Source: Cognatiluteimonas profundi (lineage in GTDB: Bacteria > Pseudomonadota > Gammaproteobacteria > Xanthomonadales > Xanthomonadaceae). From it: DNA of 64,000 nt. Of this stretch, positions 9,543 through 21,083 are shown piece after piece. The translations under genes and the position numbers were made by a program. The notes beneath the pieces are model-generated. The model made no database searches. It was given only the letters and a program-made list of their open reading frames with translations, and was not told the origin of the DNA. The stretch covers positions 1 through 64,000 of the forward strand of contig NZ_VKHQ01000001.1 of NCBI RefSeq assembly GCF_009792795.1. Reading direction: 5' to 3'. The stretch's first letter is position 1, and every line of letters begins with the position of its first letter.

Positions 9543-10847
9543 TCAGCCCGCATCGCTGCCTGCGCCAGCGCGCCATCTGTCGCGCAACACGTCCAGACCC
9601 ATGTCCGCCGCGCCTCCGGGCGATACGCGTGCCGCAAGGCTCGCCTCGGCGTCCGTGCGCGTCCAGCTGGCGGGGTCGGCTGCCTGGCGGTAGGCATCCC
9701 GGAACGGGACACCCTGACGCGCCAGGTCGACCGCGATGTCGGTGGCGAACAGCGATGGGTCCAGCGCGGCCCGCATCCGGTCGGGATTCCACTGCAGGTT
9801 GCGCAGCAGGTCCGGCAGCAGGGCCAGCGCCGCAAGGCCCCTGCCGAAGCCATGCACCAGCGCCCCCTTGCTGATCTGCAGGTCGCGGTGGTAACCCGAA
9901 GGCAGCGACAGCAACTGTTCGATCTCGCATCGCGCCGCCGCCACGCTGGCATAACTGCCGCGCATGAGCTCGATCACGTCCGGATTGCGCTTGTTGGGCA
10001 TGATCGAACTGCCGGTGGTGTATTGCGCCGGCAAGGTGACGAAGCCGAACTCCGCTGTCGTGAACAGGCTCAGGTCCCAGGCCAGGCGGCGCAGGTCGAG
10101 CATCGCGCTGCCGAGCGCCTCCAGCGCGGCGAGTTCGAACTTGCCGCGGGACAGTTGCGCGTAGAGCGGCGACACCTGCATGCGACCGAATCCCAATGCC
10201 AGGGTGGAATGCGCGCGATCCAGCGGAAGGTTGACGCCGTATCCGGCGGCGGTGCCCAGCGGGTTGGCGTCGATCCAGTCACGCGTCCGCGCCGCGCGTT
10301 CGGCGTTGTCGATGAAGGCCTCCGCCCAGCCCGCCCACCACATGCCCGCCGTCGACACCACCGCCCGCTGGAGGTGCGTGTAACCGGGCATCGCCAATGC
10401 GGCCTCGGCCTCCGCGCGGGCAAGTGCGATGTCGGCGATCTCGCGGCACAGCGCCACGACCTGTCCCAAGCGGTCCTTCAGCCACAGTCGCGTCGCCACA
10501 AGTACCTGGTCGTTGCGGCTGCGGCCGGTGTGGATCTTGCGGCCGACGTCGCCCAGCCGCTCGGCCAATCGCGCCTCGATCGCTGAATGACCGTCCTCGA
10601 ATCGCGCATCGAGCACGAAGGTGCCGTTGCTGAAGTCGCCTGCCAGCGCGGCCAGCTCACGCAGCAGCGCATCGAGTTCGGCACTGGTGAGGATCCCGAT
10701 CCGTTGCAGGCCTTCGGCATGCGCTCGGCTGGCGGCGATGTCGTGCAGGAAGAACTCGCGATCCAGGATCACATCGTCACCGGCGAGGAACGCCTGGATC
10801 GATGCATCGACGGCGACGCCGGGCTTGCTCCACAGGAGGTCGGTCAT
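9543..10847 (-). CDS. argH: Argininosuccinate lyase
   Basis: A 434-residue member of the fumarase/aspartase superfamily; it splits argininosuccinate into arginine and fumarate, the last step of arginine synthesis. The superfamily signature [16 protein letters not shown] is present, with HTGRSRNDQ and GYTHLQRA upstream. It is the last gene of the arginine operon, 34 bases after argC. Start chosen at [10 protein letters not shown]; the frame extends upstream without a better start. In Xanthomonas proB and proA often follow; here a tRNA-Pro gene follows instead. Confidence 0.95.
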   Translation of the reverse strand: MTDLLWSKPGVAVDASIQAFLAGDDVILDREFFLHDIAASRAHAEGLQRIGILTSAELDALLRELAALAGDFSNGTFVLDARFEDGHSAIEARLAERLGDVGRKIHTGRSRNDQVLVATRLWLKDRLGQVVALCREIADIALARAEAEAALAMPGYTHLQRAVVSTAGMWWAGWAEAFIDNAERAARTRDWIDANPLGTAAGYGVNLPLDRAHSTLALGFGRMQVSPLYAQLSRGKFELAALEALGSAMLDLRRLAWDLSLFTTAEFGFVTLPAQYTTGSSIMPNKRNPDVIELMRGSYASVAAARCEIEQLLSLPSGYHRDLQISKGALVHGFGRGLAALALLPDLLRNLQWNPDRMRAALDPSLFATDIAVDLARQGVPFRDAYRQAADPASWTRTDAEASLAARVSPGGAADMGLDVLRDRWRAGAGSDAG

Positions 10848-10881
10848 TGTCGTTTCCCGGATGACGGATTGCTCGACACGT

Positions 10882-11829
10882 CTACGGCGAGATGCCGTCG
10901 AACTCGTCGAATCCAAAGGCGATGTTGAGGTTCTGCAGTGCCTGCGTCGCGGCGCCCTTGAGCAGGTTGTCCAGCGTCGCGACAACCACCAGCCGCTGTG
11001 CGTCGGCCGTAAGCGTGAAGCCACCGATCTCGACGTGATGCCTGCCGGCAATGCGGCTGACCCATGGCGCCTGCTCCATCACGCGCACCAAAGGCTCGTC
11101 CGCATAGCGCTGCGTGTAACGCGATACGACCTCGTCGATGGTGAATGGACGGGACAGATGCAGGTTGGCCGTGATCGAGAGCCCGCGGAAGTGTGGTGCG
11201 ACGTGCGGCATGAACTCGACGGCATGATCGAGCTGTCGCGACACTTCCGCTTCGTGCACGTGACCAGCCAGCGCATACGGCATGAGGTTGTCGCGCAGCT
11301 TGCCCGGGTCGTTCCTGTCCGAAGGCGACGTGCCGGCGCCGGAGTACCCGGACACGCCGAAGCACTGCACCGGGCCGGACAGGACATCGCGCATCGGCGC
11401 GATGGCCAGTTGCATGGCGGTGGCATAACAACCCGGATTGCTGATCCTGCGCTGGCCGGCATAGCGGCCGCGGGTGAGCTCGGGCAGGCCGTAATACCAG
11501 GCATCGTCGAAGCGATGGTCGGCCGACAGGTCGACGATCACCGGTTGGCGACCGCCATGCGCATCGAACGCCGCCACATAGACGGCCGCCTTGTCGTTGG
11601 GCAGCGCGAGCACGATCGCGGACGCCCCGGCATGGGGAAGTTCTGCCGGATCGGGAGCGGTGTAGCGCAGCCCGCCTGTGTAACCCGGGACGTGGTCGGC
11701 AACGGCTTGCCCGGCGCGCTCGCGCGAGGACACGAACGCGAGCTCGAGTTTCGGGTGGCCAGCGATCAGCCGGATCATGTCTTCGCCGACGTGCCCGCGT
11801 GCACCAACGAGTCCGACCGATTCACGCAT
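10882..11829 (-). CDS. argC: N-acetyl-gamma-glutamyl-phosphate reductase
   Basis: A 315-residue NADPH-dependent reductase making N-acetylglutamate semialdehyde, third step of arginine synthesis. The Rossmann motif is [12 protein letters not shown] at the N-terminus and the catalytic Cys is in SNPGCYATA. The [11 protein letters not shown] and HVHEAE segments belong to the argC family. Its start overlaps the preceding acetyltransferase gene by 8 bases, indicating one transcript. Confidence 0.95.
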   Translation of the reverse strand: MRESVGLVGARGHVGEDMIRLIAGHPKLELAFVSSRERAGQAVADHVPGYTGGLRYTAPDPAELPHAGASAIVLALPNDKAAVYVAAFDAHGGRQPVIVDLSADHRFDDAWYYGLPELTRGRYAGQRRISNPGCYATAMQLAIAPMRDVLSGPVQCFGVSGYSGAGTSPSDRNDPGKLRDNLMPYALAGHVHEAEVSRQLDHAVEFMPHVAPHFRGLSITANLHLSRPFTIDEVVSRYTQRYADEPLVRVMEQAPWVSRIAGRHHVEIGGFTLTADAQRLVVVATLDNLLKGAATQALQNLNIAFGFDEFDGISP

Positions 11830-12433
11830 GCGCGGCGAGCCTCGCCAGCAGGTTGGTCTTCACCGCCGGCCACTCGGACGCGATGATCGAGAACACCACG
11901 GTGTCGCGCACGCTGCCGTCGGCATGGCGCTGGTGGCTGCGCAGGACGCCGTCCTGCTTGGCGCCGAGGCGGGCGATCGCCGCGCGTGAGGCGTGGTTGA
12001 ACCAGCTGGTCTTCAGGCCGACGGAAATGCAGTCCAGCGATTCGAAGGCATGGCCGAGCAGCAGCAACTTCGCTTCCGTGTTCAAGCCGGTGCGTTGCGC
12101 GCTGCGTGCGTACCAGGTGTATCCGATGCTTAGTCGCGGCACGCTGGCGTCGATGTCGTAATAGCGCGTCGAGCCGACGACGGCGCCCGTCACATCCTTC
12201 ACCACGAACGGAAACGCGGTGCCGGCATCGCGCATCGCCAGTGCGGCCGCGATGTAGGCGTCGATGGCATCGGGCGCCGGCACATTGGCGTACCAGCTCC
12301 GCCACAAGGCGCCGTCGTCGCTCGCCGCCCGCAGATCCGCTGCATGCGCGTCCGTCAGCGGCTCCAGCGAAACGTGCGACCCGCGCAACTGCGCCGGCAT
12401 CGTCCAACCCGTCATTCCACCCTCCCCGGCCAT
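11822..12433 (-). CDS. GNAT acetyltransferase (RimJ/RimL type) inside the arginine operon
   Basis: Up to 203 residues; a later start at MTGWTMP is possible. The GNAT fold is seen from [17 protein letters not shown] through [26 protein letters not shown] and the C-terminal [17 protein letters not shown], the pattern of RimJ/RimL-like N-acetyltransferases. It sits one base after the stop of the synthase/kinase fusion and overlaps argC. Its substrate is unknown; because the upstream fusion already has a synthase domain, this gene is not needed to explain acetylglutamate formation. Confidence 0.85.
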   Translation of the reverse strand: MAGEGGMTGWTMPAQLRGSHVSLEPLTDAHAADLRAASDDGALWRSWYANVPAPDAIDAYIAAALAMRDAGTAFPFVVKDVTGAVVGSTRYYDIDASVPRLSIGYTWYARSAQRTGLNTEAKLLLLGHAFESLDCISVGLKTSWFNHASRAAIARLGAKQDGVLRSHQRHADGSVRDTVVFSIIASEWPAVKTNLLARLAAHA

Positions 12434-12434
12434 G

Positions 12435-13783
<1,349 letters not shown>

Positions 13784-13787
<4 letters not shown>

Positions 13788-14878
13788 GACAGCAGCCGCA
13801 GGTAATGACCGGCTGCGCACGACAACTGGTCCAGCGACACCCATTCGTCGGCGGTGTGGGCCTGGGCGATCGAGCCCGGCCCGAACACCAGCGCCGTCAT
13901 CCCGGCCTGCGAGAACAGCGAGGCCTCGGTCCAGAAGTCGACCGCGTTGCCGACCGGCAACTGCAGCTCGTCGGCAAGATCGCGCGCCATCAGCCGCCGT
14001 TCTTCGGCCATGGCGACGTCGCCGGCGGGCAGCGGCGGTCCGCGGAAGGTTTCGACGTAGCGTTCGAGCGCTTCGGCGCCGGCGAAGCCGCGCAAATCGT
14101 CGTGCAAAGCCTGCATGTCCTGCGACGGCAGCGGCCGGAAGCCGAAGCGGACCTCCGCGCTCGGGGCGATCATGTTGGCCTTGATGCCGCCCTCGACCCG
14201 TCCGATGTTGAAGCGCAGTCCGGTCAGTCCGCCAAAGCGCAGGTGCGATTGCGACTGCACGAAGTCCAGCGCACGCACGCCCCAGCGCATCGCCTGATGC
14301 ACGGCGCTGGCGTCGGCAGCCTGCGCACCCGAGGCATGCCCGGCTTCGCCACGGAACCCCAGCAGCACGGAGCTGATGCCGCGGTGGGCAAGTACCGCCT
14401 CGCAGCCCGTGGGCTCGGCGACGACAGCCTCGGTGAAGCCATGATCGCTGGCGAGGAAGGCCGCGATGCAGCGCGCGTCATTGGCTTCCTCGTCACTGCT
14501 GAACAGGAATGCCGCATCGCCGCTGGTGCGCGCCGCAGCGGCGAGCAGGCCGGCGGCCGCGCCCTTGGTGTCGCAGGCGCCCAGGCCGATCGCACGATCC
14601 TCTGTCACGCGCAAGGCCAGCGGGTCGGCCTGCCATGCCGCCGATGCCGGCACCGTGTCCAGGTGCACGTTGAAGATGCGATGCGGCGACCCGCGCCGTG
14701 CGATCAACGACACGGCGCCCGCCCCGTGATCGATGCAGTCCACGTCGAACCCGGGCAGTTGCGCGCGGATGTAATCGAAGATGCCGCCGGTGCCGATCAG
14801 CCGCGGCGGATTGCGGGTGTCGAAGGACACCAGCGCCTCGAGATGGCGAAGGACGTCATCGAGCACGTCAGCCTCCAT
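13784..14878 (-). CDS. N-acetyl-L-citrulline deacetylase (M20 family)
   Basis: A 364-residue M20-type metallohydrolase. Metal-binding residues are visible: HLDTVPA, the GACDTKG Asp, the SSDEEAND Glu pair, and a C-terminal His in [11 protein letters not shown]. In Xanthomonas the enzyme at this place removes acetate from N-acetylcitrulline, because carbamoylation happens before deacetylation; the adjacent argF' supports the same role here. Annotators often call it acetylornithine deacetylase (argE). It overlaps argG by 11 bases and the argB fusion by 4. Confidence 0.88.
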
Positions 14879-16079
14879 CGGGCGTGTTGACCTGCGCCCA
14901 GACCGTGCTGCTCATGCCGAACAGGCGGATGAATCCTTCTGCTTCCTCGACACCCCAGTCCGCGGACTGCGCATAGGTGGCGCCCTTCGCATCGAGGATG
15001 TGCGGCGACCGGACCGCCACGGCATCGACGCGACCACCGCGCGTTTCCAGCACGACGTCGCCATTGACCATGCGCTGGCTCGATGCAAGGAAGCGTTCCA
15101 GGTCGGTCTTCAGCGGATCATGGAAGAAACCTTCGTACACCAGCTCCACCCACTTGCGCGCAACGTCGGGCTTGAAGCGGTTCTGCTGCTTGCTCAGCAC
15201 CGCCTCCTCCAATGCCTGGTGCGCGACCAGCAACGCGGCCAGGCCCGGCGCCTCGAACAGGATGCGGCCCTTGAGGCCGATGGTCGTGTCGCCGGTGTAC
15301 AGGCCGCGGCCGACGCCATAAGGCGCGAAGATCGCGTTGAGCCGCGCGAGGATCTTCTCGCCGGGCATGTTTTCACCGTCGATCGCGACTGCTTCGCCCG
15401 CGACGAATCGCAAGCTCACCTGCAACGGTTGCGCGGGCCAGTCCTCGCGTGACGCGCACCAGCCGCGCGCGCCGTCGCCGGGCGCCTGCCAGCGGTCGAT
15501 CTCGCCGCCGGACATGGTCAGGCCAAGCAGGTTTTCGTTGACGGTGTAGGCCTTCTGCCGGGCATCGACCGCGAAACCGCGCGACTCGAGATACTGCTGC
15601 TCGTAGGCGCGGGTCTGCGTGTGCTCCTTCTGGATCTCGCGGATGGGCGCCACGATCTGGTAGTCGCCGGATGCCTTCACCGCGAGGTCGAAGCGCACCT
15701 GGTCGTTGCCCATGCCGGTGCAGCCGTGCGCAATGGCACGCGTGCCGAGGTCACGCGCACGCGCGAGCGCGGCATCGACGATCAGGTAACGGTCGGACAC
15801 AAGCAGCGGATACTGGCCCTGGTACGACTGTCCCGCCCAGACGAATGGCTTGACGAACCCAGCCCACAACGCGGGTCCGCCATCGATGGTCACGTGGCTG
15901 GCGACGCCGAGCTGGGCAGCACGCTGCTCGATGGCCGCACGCTCCGCGGCATCCACCCCGCCGGTGTCCGCGAACACGGTGTGCACGTCCCAGCCTCGCT
16001 CCTGCAACCACGGCACGCAGAAGCTGGTATCGAGGCCGCCGGAAAACGCGAGGACGATGGTTTTGTTTGTCATGTGCAT
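14868..16079 (-). CDS. argG: Argininosuccinate synthase
   Basis: A 403-residue ATP-dependent ligase joining citrulline and aspartate. The P-loop-like pyrophosphatase motif FSGGLDTS is near the N-terminus; [13 protein letters not shown] and the IREIQKEH segment bind substrates. A second in-frame ATG two codons in (16073) may be the start. It begins 12 bases after the argF' stop and overlaps the deacetylase, so it is part of the same operon. Confidence 0.95.
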   Translation of the reverse strand: MHMTNKTIVLAFSGGLDTSFCVPWLQERGWDVHTVFADTGGVDAAERAAIEQRAAQLGVASHVTIDGGPALWAGFVKPFVWAGQSYQGQYPLLVSDRYLIVDAALARARDLGTRAIAHGCTGMGNDQVRFDLAVKASGDYQIVAPIREIQKEHTQTRAYEQQYLESRGFAVDARQKAYTVNENLLGLTMSGGEIDRWQAPGDGARGWCASREDWPAQPLQVSLRFVAGEAVAIDGENMPGEKILARLNAIFAPYGVGRGLYTGDTTIGLKGRILFEAPGLAALLVAHQALEEAVLSKQQNRFKPDVARKWVELVYEGFFHDPLKTDLERFLASSQRMVNGDVVLETRGGRVDAVAVRSPHILDAKGATYAQSADWGVEEAEGFIRLFGMSSTVWAQVNTPDGG

Positions 16080-16091
16080 GGCCCGGATGGT

Positions 16092-17096
16092 TTATTGGGA
16101 AATCAGCGCGGACATCACGGCTTTCTGCACGTGCAGGCGGTTTTCCGCCTCGTCGATGGCGATGCAGCGTGGCGAATCCATCACGCCGTCCGTGGCCTTG
16201 ACGTTGCGTCGCAGCGGCAGGCAGTGCGAGAACACGCCATCGTTGGTGAGCGCCATCTTGGCCTCGTCGACGATGAAGTGCCGATATCGATCGCGGATGG
16301 GTTTTTCCGCTTCCCACTGGCCGAAATACGGCAGCGCGCCCCAGCTCTTGGCATAGACCACGTCGGCGCCGGCATAGGCTGCCGCGATGTCATGGCTGAC
16401 CTGCAGCGATCCACCGCTCTCGGCGACATTCCGCGCGGCCCAGTCCATGTAGCGCTGGTCGAGCACGTAGTCCGGTGTCGGGCACAACAGCGTGACGTCC
16501 ATGCCCATGCGCGTGGCGATCGTCAGCGCCGAATTGGCCACCGCCGTGTTGAGCGCCTTCGGGTGGTAGGTCCAGGTCAGGACATATTTCCTGCCGCGCA
16601 GGTCGGTGGTGCCGAAGTGCTCTTGCAACGCCATCACGTGGGCAAGTTCCTGGCACGGATGCGTGATGGTTTCCATGTTGATCACCGGGACCGTCGCATG
16701 CGCGGCAAAGCTGCGCAGCACCTGGTCCTGGCGATCGACCGACCAGTCGACGAACTTCGGGAATGCGCGCACACCGATCAGGTCGACGTAGCGCGACAGC
16801 ACCTTCGCCACCTCGATGATGTGTTCCTCCGCATCGCCATCCATGCGCGCACCGATCCCGAATTCGATCGGCCACGCGTCCTTGCCGGGCTGCAGCACGA
16901 CCGCGTGGCCTCCGAGCTGGAACGCGCCCAGCTCGAAGCTGGTCCGCGTCCGCAGCGACGGGTTGAAGAACACCAGCGCGACCGACTTTCCCTTCAATTC
17001 ATCGCCGATACGGCTGCGCTTGAAACGCGCCGCATCCGCCAGCAGCGCGTCGAGCTCGCTGCGGGTCCAATCCTGGGTGTTGAGGAAATGCTTCAT
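16092..17096 (-). CDS. argF': N-acetyl-L-ornithine carbamoyltransferase
   Basis: A 334-residue transcarbamylase. It follows the Xanthomonas AOTCase closely: KHFLNTQDW start, FFNPSLRTRTSFELG carbamoyl phosphate loop, the ETITHPCQELAH segment, and SHCLPLRRNVKATD with the Lys that is carboxylated in that enzyme. It makes N-acetylcitrulline from N-acetylornithine, so this organism uses the acetylated route to arginine. It is the first gene of the operon, 55 bases downstream of a terminator hairpin and an Arg-rich short ORF. The frame is open further upstream, but family alignment puts the start here. Confidence 0.94.
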   Translation of the reverse strand: MKHFLNTQDWTRSELDALLADAARFKRSRIGDELKGKSVALVFFNPSLRTRTSFELGAFQLGGHAVVLQPGKDAWPIEFGIGARMDGDAEEHIIEVAKVLSRYVDLIGVRAFPKFVDWSVDRQDQVLRSFAAHATVPVINMETITHPCQELAHVMALQEHFGTTDLRGRKYVLTWTYHPKALNTAVANSALTIATRMGMDVTLLCPTPDYVLDQRYMDWAARNVAESGGSLQVSHDIAAAYAGADVVYAKSWGALPYFGQWEAEKPIRDRYRHFIVDEAKMALTNDGVFSHCLPLRRNVKATDGVMDSPRCIAIDEAENRLHVQKAVMSALISQ

Positions 17097-17151
17097 GGGG
17101 GCCTGGTGTCGAGCGAATGGGGGGGAAGCGGCGTGGCATGCAACGGACAAC

Positions 17152-17177
17152 AAAAAAGCCCAGCGTTGGCTGGGCTT
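17152..17177 (-). terminator. Terminator/attenuator hairpin before the arginine operon
   Basis: On the minus strand: AAGCCCAGC, CAAC loop, GCTGGGCTT, then six T. The 9-base stem and T-run make a strong intrinsic terminator located 55 bases before argF'. It either ends the upstream YcfJ-like transcript or, with the short Arg-rich ORF before it, attenuates the arginine operon. The short ORF carries a copy of the 5' arm (AAGCCCA at 17224-17230) able to pair with the 3' arm. Confidence 0.8.
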
Positions 17178-17207
17178 GATTCGTCTCGTCGGCAATGACG
17201 GTGGACG

Positions 17208-17312
17208 CTACCCGGCGCGGATGTGGGCTTCCAGTCGGCGCGCACGCGAGGTCATGCCTGCCGCCATGCGGGCGGAGGTCAGGATCATGGCGGTGGCGAG
17301 GGCTAGGCGCAT
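17208..17312 (-). CDS. Candidate arginine leader peptide
   Basis: A 34-codon frame with several in-frame ATGs. The last start (17255) gives a 15-residue peptide MTSRARRLEAHIRAG, with an Arg cluster (R4, R6, R7, R13) and a purine-rich GGCAGG just upstream. The stop is 30 bases before the terminator hairpin that precedes argF'. Arg-rich leader plus terminator ahead of arginine genes is the layout of ribosome-stalling attenuation. This is inference: GC-rich DNA encodes Arg often, and I cannot test conservation. Confidence 0.45.
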   Translation of the reverse strand: MRLALATAMILTSARMAAGMTSRARRLEAHIRAG

Positions 17313-17352
17313 CGGACGCGCATCGTGGCATCGCGAACCGGTGGATGCAAGA

Positions 17353-17811
17353 TCAGCGCTTGTCGGGAGCGACATACGGCGTCACCGATACGCGCACGCG
17401 CAGGCGGTTGCCCGGATCGTTGGGCAGGCGCGACCGGTACTTCATGCCCTTGTAGATGTAGTCGACGTCGAACGCGATCGGCCGGCGGAACTGGCGCTGG
17501 ACCGGCACCATCCGGCAGTCCCGGTTGGGCGTTGGGGCGGCATCGGTGGACCTGGATCCGAGCGCCTTGATCTTGCCGACGATGCGCGACAGCCCCTTTG
17601 GCGATGGGTTGGGCACTGGCACGCCGTCGCATTGCTGCTCGATCTGGGTTGCCGTCAGGGTCTGGTAGACCGGCGCGACCTGCAGCACCTGTGCATAGTC
17701 CATGCGGACGTTTTCGACCTGAATCACGGTTTCCTGCGCGCGCAGGGCTCCGCCGAACAACACCAGCGGCGGCAGCAACGCAAGGACAATGGGCAGTCGA
17801 AGGAGTCTCAT
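17353..17811 (-). CDS. YcfJ/UmoD-like periplasmic protein without glycine zipper
   Basis: A 152-residue exported protein. The N-terminus (MRLLRLPIVLALLPPLVLF...ALRAQ) is a signal peptide. The mature part starts with a YAQVLQVAPVYQT strand and ends with YKGMKYRSRLPNDPGNRLRV, the two conserved pieces of YcfJ-type envelope proteins; the glycine-zipper membrane segment that normally separates them is missing. Two Cys (in QQCDG and DCRMV) may form a disulfide. Function unknown. It is divergent from cysS. Confidence 0.7.
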   Translation of the reverse strand: MRLLRLPIVLALLPPLVLFGGALRAQETVIQVENVRMDYAQVLQVAPVYQTLTATQIEQQCDGVPVPNPSPKGLSRIVGKIKALGSRSTDAAPTPNRDCRMVPVQRQFRRPIAFDVDYIYKGMKYRSRLPNDPGNRLRVRVSVTPYVAPDKR

Positions 17812-17923
17812 CAGCCTCGGAAGTGTATGCGCTGGAGACGCGGGAGGCCTGAATCTCCGCTGTCGTGGGCGCTGGCGACGGTAGAATTGCGCCGCTGGAT
17901 CCCCTCCTTCCGACCCATCCGCG

Positions 17924-19291
17924 ATGAGCCTGCACCTGTACAACAGCCTGACGCGCCGACTCGAGCCGTTCGTGCCGCTGGACCCGGCCCGTCCGACGAT
18001 GTATCTGTGCGGCCCCACCGTCTACAACTACGTGCACATCGGCAATGCGCGGGGTCCGGTGGTGTTCGGCGTGCTCGCCGAGGTGCTGCGCCGGCGTTTC
18101 GGGTCCGTGCGTTACGCCCGCAACATCACCGACGTCGACGACAAGATCAACGCGGCCGCGCGGGACATCGGCGCGCCCATCACCACGATCACCGATCGCT
18201 TCGCCGCCGCGTATCGCCAGGACATGGCTGCACTGGGCGTCGCGCCGCCCGACCTGGAGCCCGAGGCGACCCGGCACATCCCGCAGATCATCGCGATGAT
18301 CCTGGACCTTGTCGCATCGGGACACGCGTACGCCGCCGATGGCCACGTGCTGTTCTCGGTCTCCAGCTTCCCCGATTACGGTAAGCTCTCGCGCCGCGAC
18401 CCCGACGACATGCTGGCCGGCGCACGCGTGGAAGTCGCGCCGTACAAGCGCGATCCGGGCGACTTCGTCCTGTGGAAGCCATCGACCGACGACCTCCCCG
18501 GCTGGGATTCGCCCTGGGGTCGCGGTCGCCCCGGCTGGCATATCGAATGCTCCGCGATGGCGGCCGCGCACCTGGGCGACACCATCGACATCCATGCCGG
18601 TGGCGTGGACCTGCAATTCCCGCATCACGAAAACGAGATCGCGCAGAGCGAATGCGCACATGGCGGCAAGCCGTTCGCGCGGTACTGGCTGCACAACGGC
18701 ATGCTCAATTTCGGCGGCGCGAAGATGTCCAAGTCCGTCGGCAACATCGAGAAGGTGCATGACCTGGTGCGCGCGCATCCACCCGAGGCGCTGCGTTACG
18801 CGCTGCTGTCCGCCCAGTACCGGCAACCGCTGGAATGGTCGGACGAACTGATCGAGCGATCGGTGCGCACGCTGGATCGACTCTATGGAACCTTGCGCGA
18901 CCTGGGTCCGGTCGCAGCCACGCCTGGCATCCCTGGGGCGATCGAAGCTGCGCTGGACGACGATCTCAACACGCCGCAGGTGTTGGCCGAGATCGCCGCG
19001 ATCGCAACCGACGCGCGCAAGGCCGAAACACCCGCGGAGCGGCAACGGCTGAAGTCAGCGCTGATCGGCGCCGGCCTCGCGGTGGGCCTGTTGCAGCAGG
19101 AGCCATCGGCATGGTTCGAGCGCGGTGCGTCGCTCGATGACGACGCGCGCATCCAGGCATTGATCGAGGAGCGCGCGGCAGCCAAGAAGAGCCGCGACTT
19201 CGCCCGGTCCGACGCCATCCGCGACCAGCTCGCACGTGAAGGCGTGCTGCTGGAGGACACGCCACAGGGTGTGCGCTGGAAGCGCGCATGA
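17924..19291 (+). CDS. cysS: Cysteinyl-tRNA synthetase
   Basis: A 455-residue class I synthetase that charges tRNA-Cys. The HIGH-type motif is HIGNARG and the KMSKS motif is exact (KMSKSVGN). Zinc ligands are the Cys in [10 protein letters not shown], the Cys in HIECSAMAA, and His/Glu in [12 protein letters not shown]. Its last codons overlap the sufE start by 4 bases. A possible -10 element (TAGAAT at 17882) lies 37 bases upstream, with no clear -35. Confidence 0.96.
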   Translation: MSLHLYNSLTRRLEPFVPLDPARPTMYLCGPTVYNYVHIGNARGPVVFGVLAEVLRRRFGSVRYARNITDVDDKINAAARDIGAPITTITDRFAAAYRQDMAALGVAPPDLEPEATRHIPQIIAMILDLVASGHAYAADGHVLFSVSSFPDYGKLSRRDPDDMLAGARVEVAPYKRDPGDFVLWKPSTDDLPGWDSPWGRGRPGWHIECSAMAAAHLGDTIDIHAGGVDLQFPHHENEIAQSECAHGGKPFARYWLHNGMLNFGGAKMSKSVGNIEKVHDLVRAHPPEALRYALLSAQYRQPLEWSDELIERSVRTLDRLYGTLRDLGPVAATPGIPGAIEAALDDDLNTPQVLAEIAAIATDARKAETPAERQRLKSALIGAGLAVGLLQQEPSAWFERGASLDDDARIQALIEERAAAKKSRDFARSDAIRDQLAREGVLLEDTPQGVRWKRA

Positions 19292-19731
19292 GCGAACCTG
19301 CGCAGCTGTTCCCGATGGAGCCCACGGCCGCGGACGCGCAACGGGCGATCGTCGAGGAATTCGCGTTTTTCGGCGACTGGTCCGAGCGCTACCAGTACCT
19401 GATCGACCTCGGCCGCAAATTGCCGCCCTTCCCCGATGCGTTGAAGACCGAGGAACACCGCCTGCACGGCTGCCAGTCGATGATCTGGATCGTCGCTTCC
19501 GGCGATGCGGCGAAGCTCGACTTCGCGGCAGCGAGCGACTCGACCATCGTGTCCGGATTGGTGTTCCTGGCATTGCGCGTGCATTCGGGCCGCCCGGCCG
19601 CGGAGATCCTCGCCACCAACGCGGATTACATCCGTGAAATTGGACTCGCGCAGCACCTGTCGCCAACGCGCAGCGGCGGCCTGGATGCGCTGCTGGCCTT
19701 CATCCGCGATGCCGCGAGGCAGGCCGGATGA
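19288..19731 (+). CDS. sufE: SufE-family sulfur acceptor
   Basis: A 147-residue SufE-like protein that takes persulfide sulfur from a cysteine desulfurase and passes it to Fe-S or other sulfur carriers. The acceptor Cys is in [10 protein letters not shown] (about residue 59). The coupling to cysS (overlapping ATGA) links cysteine use for tRNA charging and for sulfur transfer. No sufS or csdA is adjacent, so it could also be the CsdE type. The stop overlaps the MFS gene start. Confidence 0.9.
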   Translation: MSEPAQLFPMEPTAADAQRAIVEEFAFFGDWSERYQYLIDLGRKLPPFPDALKTEEHRLHGCQSMIWIVASGDAAKLDFAAASDSTIVSGLVFLALRVHSGRPAAEILATNADYIREIGLAQHLSPTRSGGLDALLAFIRDAARQAG

Positions 19732-20978
19732 GCGAGGACGCCACGACGGCGTCGCCCTTGCGCAGCAAGGCGTTCACGGTCCTGCTGGCCTATCGCATCC
19801 TCGCGATCCTGTCGTACCAGATCGTCGCGGTGACCGTCGGCTGGCATGTCTACGAATTGACGCACGATCCGCTGGCGCTGGGCCTGGTCGGCCTGGCGGA
19901 AGTCATCCCGTATTTCTGCGTTGCGCCATTCGCCGGTTACCTGGTCGACCACCTGCCGCGACGCAAGCTCGGCATGGCGGCCTGCGCGGGCCTCGCCGCC
20001 ACCGCATCGATCCTGATGGCGATCGCCGCCGGCTGGCTGCCCCCGCACGGGACCTGGCTCATCTATGGCGCCATCGCCCTGACCGGCATGGTGCGTGCGT
20101 TCCTGACCCCCATCTACAACGCACTGTTCGGACGCGTGCTGCAGCGTCGTGACTTCGCGCGCGGCGCAGGCGTCGGCAGCGTGGTGTTCCAGCTGGGCCT
20201 GGTAATCGGTCCGGCGCTCGGCGGCATCCTCGTCGGCTGGTCGGGCAAGACCCTGGCGTACGCGACGGCGGCGGGACTGGCGCTGGCGGCGCTGTTCGCG
20301 CTGGCGCTGTTGCGCGTCGGCGAGCCGGCGTCCACGAGCACGCGTACGCCGGTATTCGCCAGCATCCACGAAGGCCTGCGCTTCGTGTTCGGGCACCAGG
20401 TGCTGCTGGGTGCACTGGCGCTGGACATGTTCTCGGTGCTGTTCGGTGGCGCGGTGGCACTGCTGCCAGCCTTCATCACGGACATCCTCCACGCCGGGCC
20501 GGAGGCGCTCGGGATCCTGCGTGCGGCGCCCGCAGTGGGCGCGGTGCTGGTTGGTGCCTGGCTGGCGCGGCGTCCGCCCGAACACGGCGCCGGGCGGCTG
20601 CTGCTGGCCGCGGTCGCCGGTTTCGGGCTGTGCATCATCGGTTTCGCGCTCTCGCGCGATCTGTGGCTGTCGGCTGCGCTGCTGTTCGCATCGGGGCTGT
20701 GCGATGGCGTCTCGGTCGTCATCCGCTCGACCATCCTGCAACTCGCGACGCCCGATGCGATGCGCGGGCGCGTATCGGCCATCAATGGCATCTTCATCGG
20801 CTCGTCGAACGAACTGGGCGCATTCGAGTCCGGTCTTGCCGCCAAGCTGCTTGGTCTGGTGCCGTCGGTCATATTCGGCGGCTGCATGACGCTGGGCGTG
20901 GTGGGCATCACCGCGAAGGTTGCGCCGAGGCTGCGGCGGCTGGACCTGAAGCAACTGCACGGCGCGCCGGCCGGCTGA
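19728..20978 (+). CDS. MFS transporter, EntS-like
   Basis: A 416-residue inner-membrane protein with about 12 hydrophobic helices. The DHLPRRKL loop after helix 2 matches the MFS signature between helices 2 and 3, and the GRVSAINGIFIGSSNELG segment resembles the enterobactin-exporter (EntS) branch. Cargo is unknown. The start overlaps the sufE stop (ATGA), so cysS, sufE and this gene form one operon, closed by a terminator. Confidence 0.85.
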   Translation: MSEDATTASPLRSKAFTVLLAYRILAILSYQIVAVTVGWHVYELTHDPLALGLVGLAEVIPYFCVAPFAGYLVDHLPRRKLGMAACAGLAATASILMAIAAGWLPPHGTWLIYGAIALTGMVRAFLTPIYNALFGRVLQRRDFARGAGVGSVVFQLGLVIGPALGGILVGWSGKTLAYATAAGLALAALFALALLRVGEPASTSTRTPVFASIHEGLRFVFGHQVLLGALALDMFSVLFGGAVALLPAFITDILHAGPEALGILRAAPAVGAVLVGAWLARRPPEHGAGRLLLAAVAGFGLCIIGFALSRDLWLSAALLFASGLCDGVSVVIRSTILQLATPDAMRGRVSAINGIFIGSSNELGAFESGLAAKLLGLVPSVIFGGCMTLGVVGITAKVAPRLRRLDLKQLHGAPAG

Positions 20979-21028
20979 ACGACGCCGGCATGGCGAAGCC
21001 GCCATCGATCCGATCCCTGGAAGAAGAA

Positions 21029-21055
21029 AACCCCGCATTGGCGGGGCTTTCTTCG
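21029..21055. terminator. Bidirectional intrinsic terminator
   Basis: AAAACCCCGC, ATTG, GCGGGGCTTTCTT between the convergent MFS and DksA-like genes. The A-run on one side and T-run on the other allow use in both directions. Confidence 0.75.
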
Positions 21056-21083
21056 CGAACAACTGCGTCAGCGATCGTGCAGT

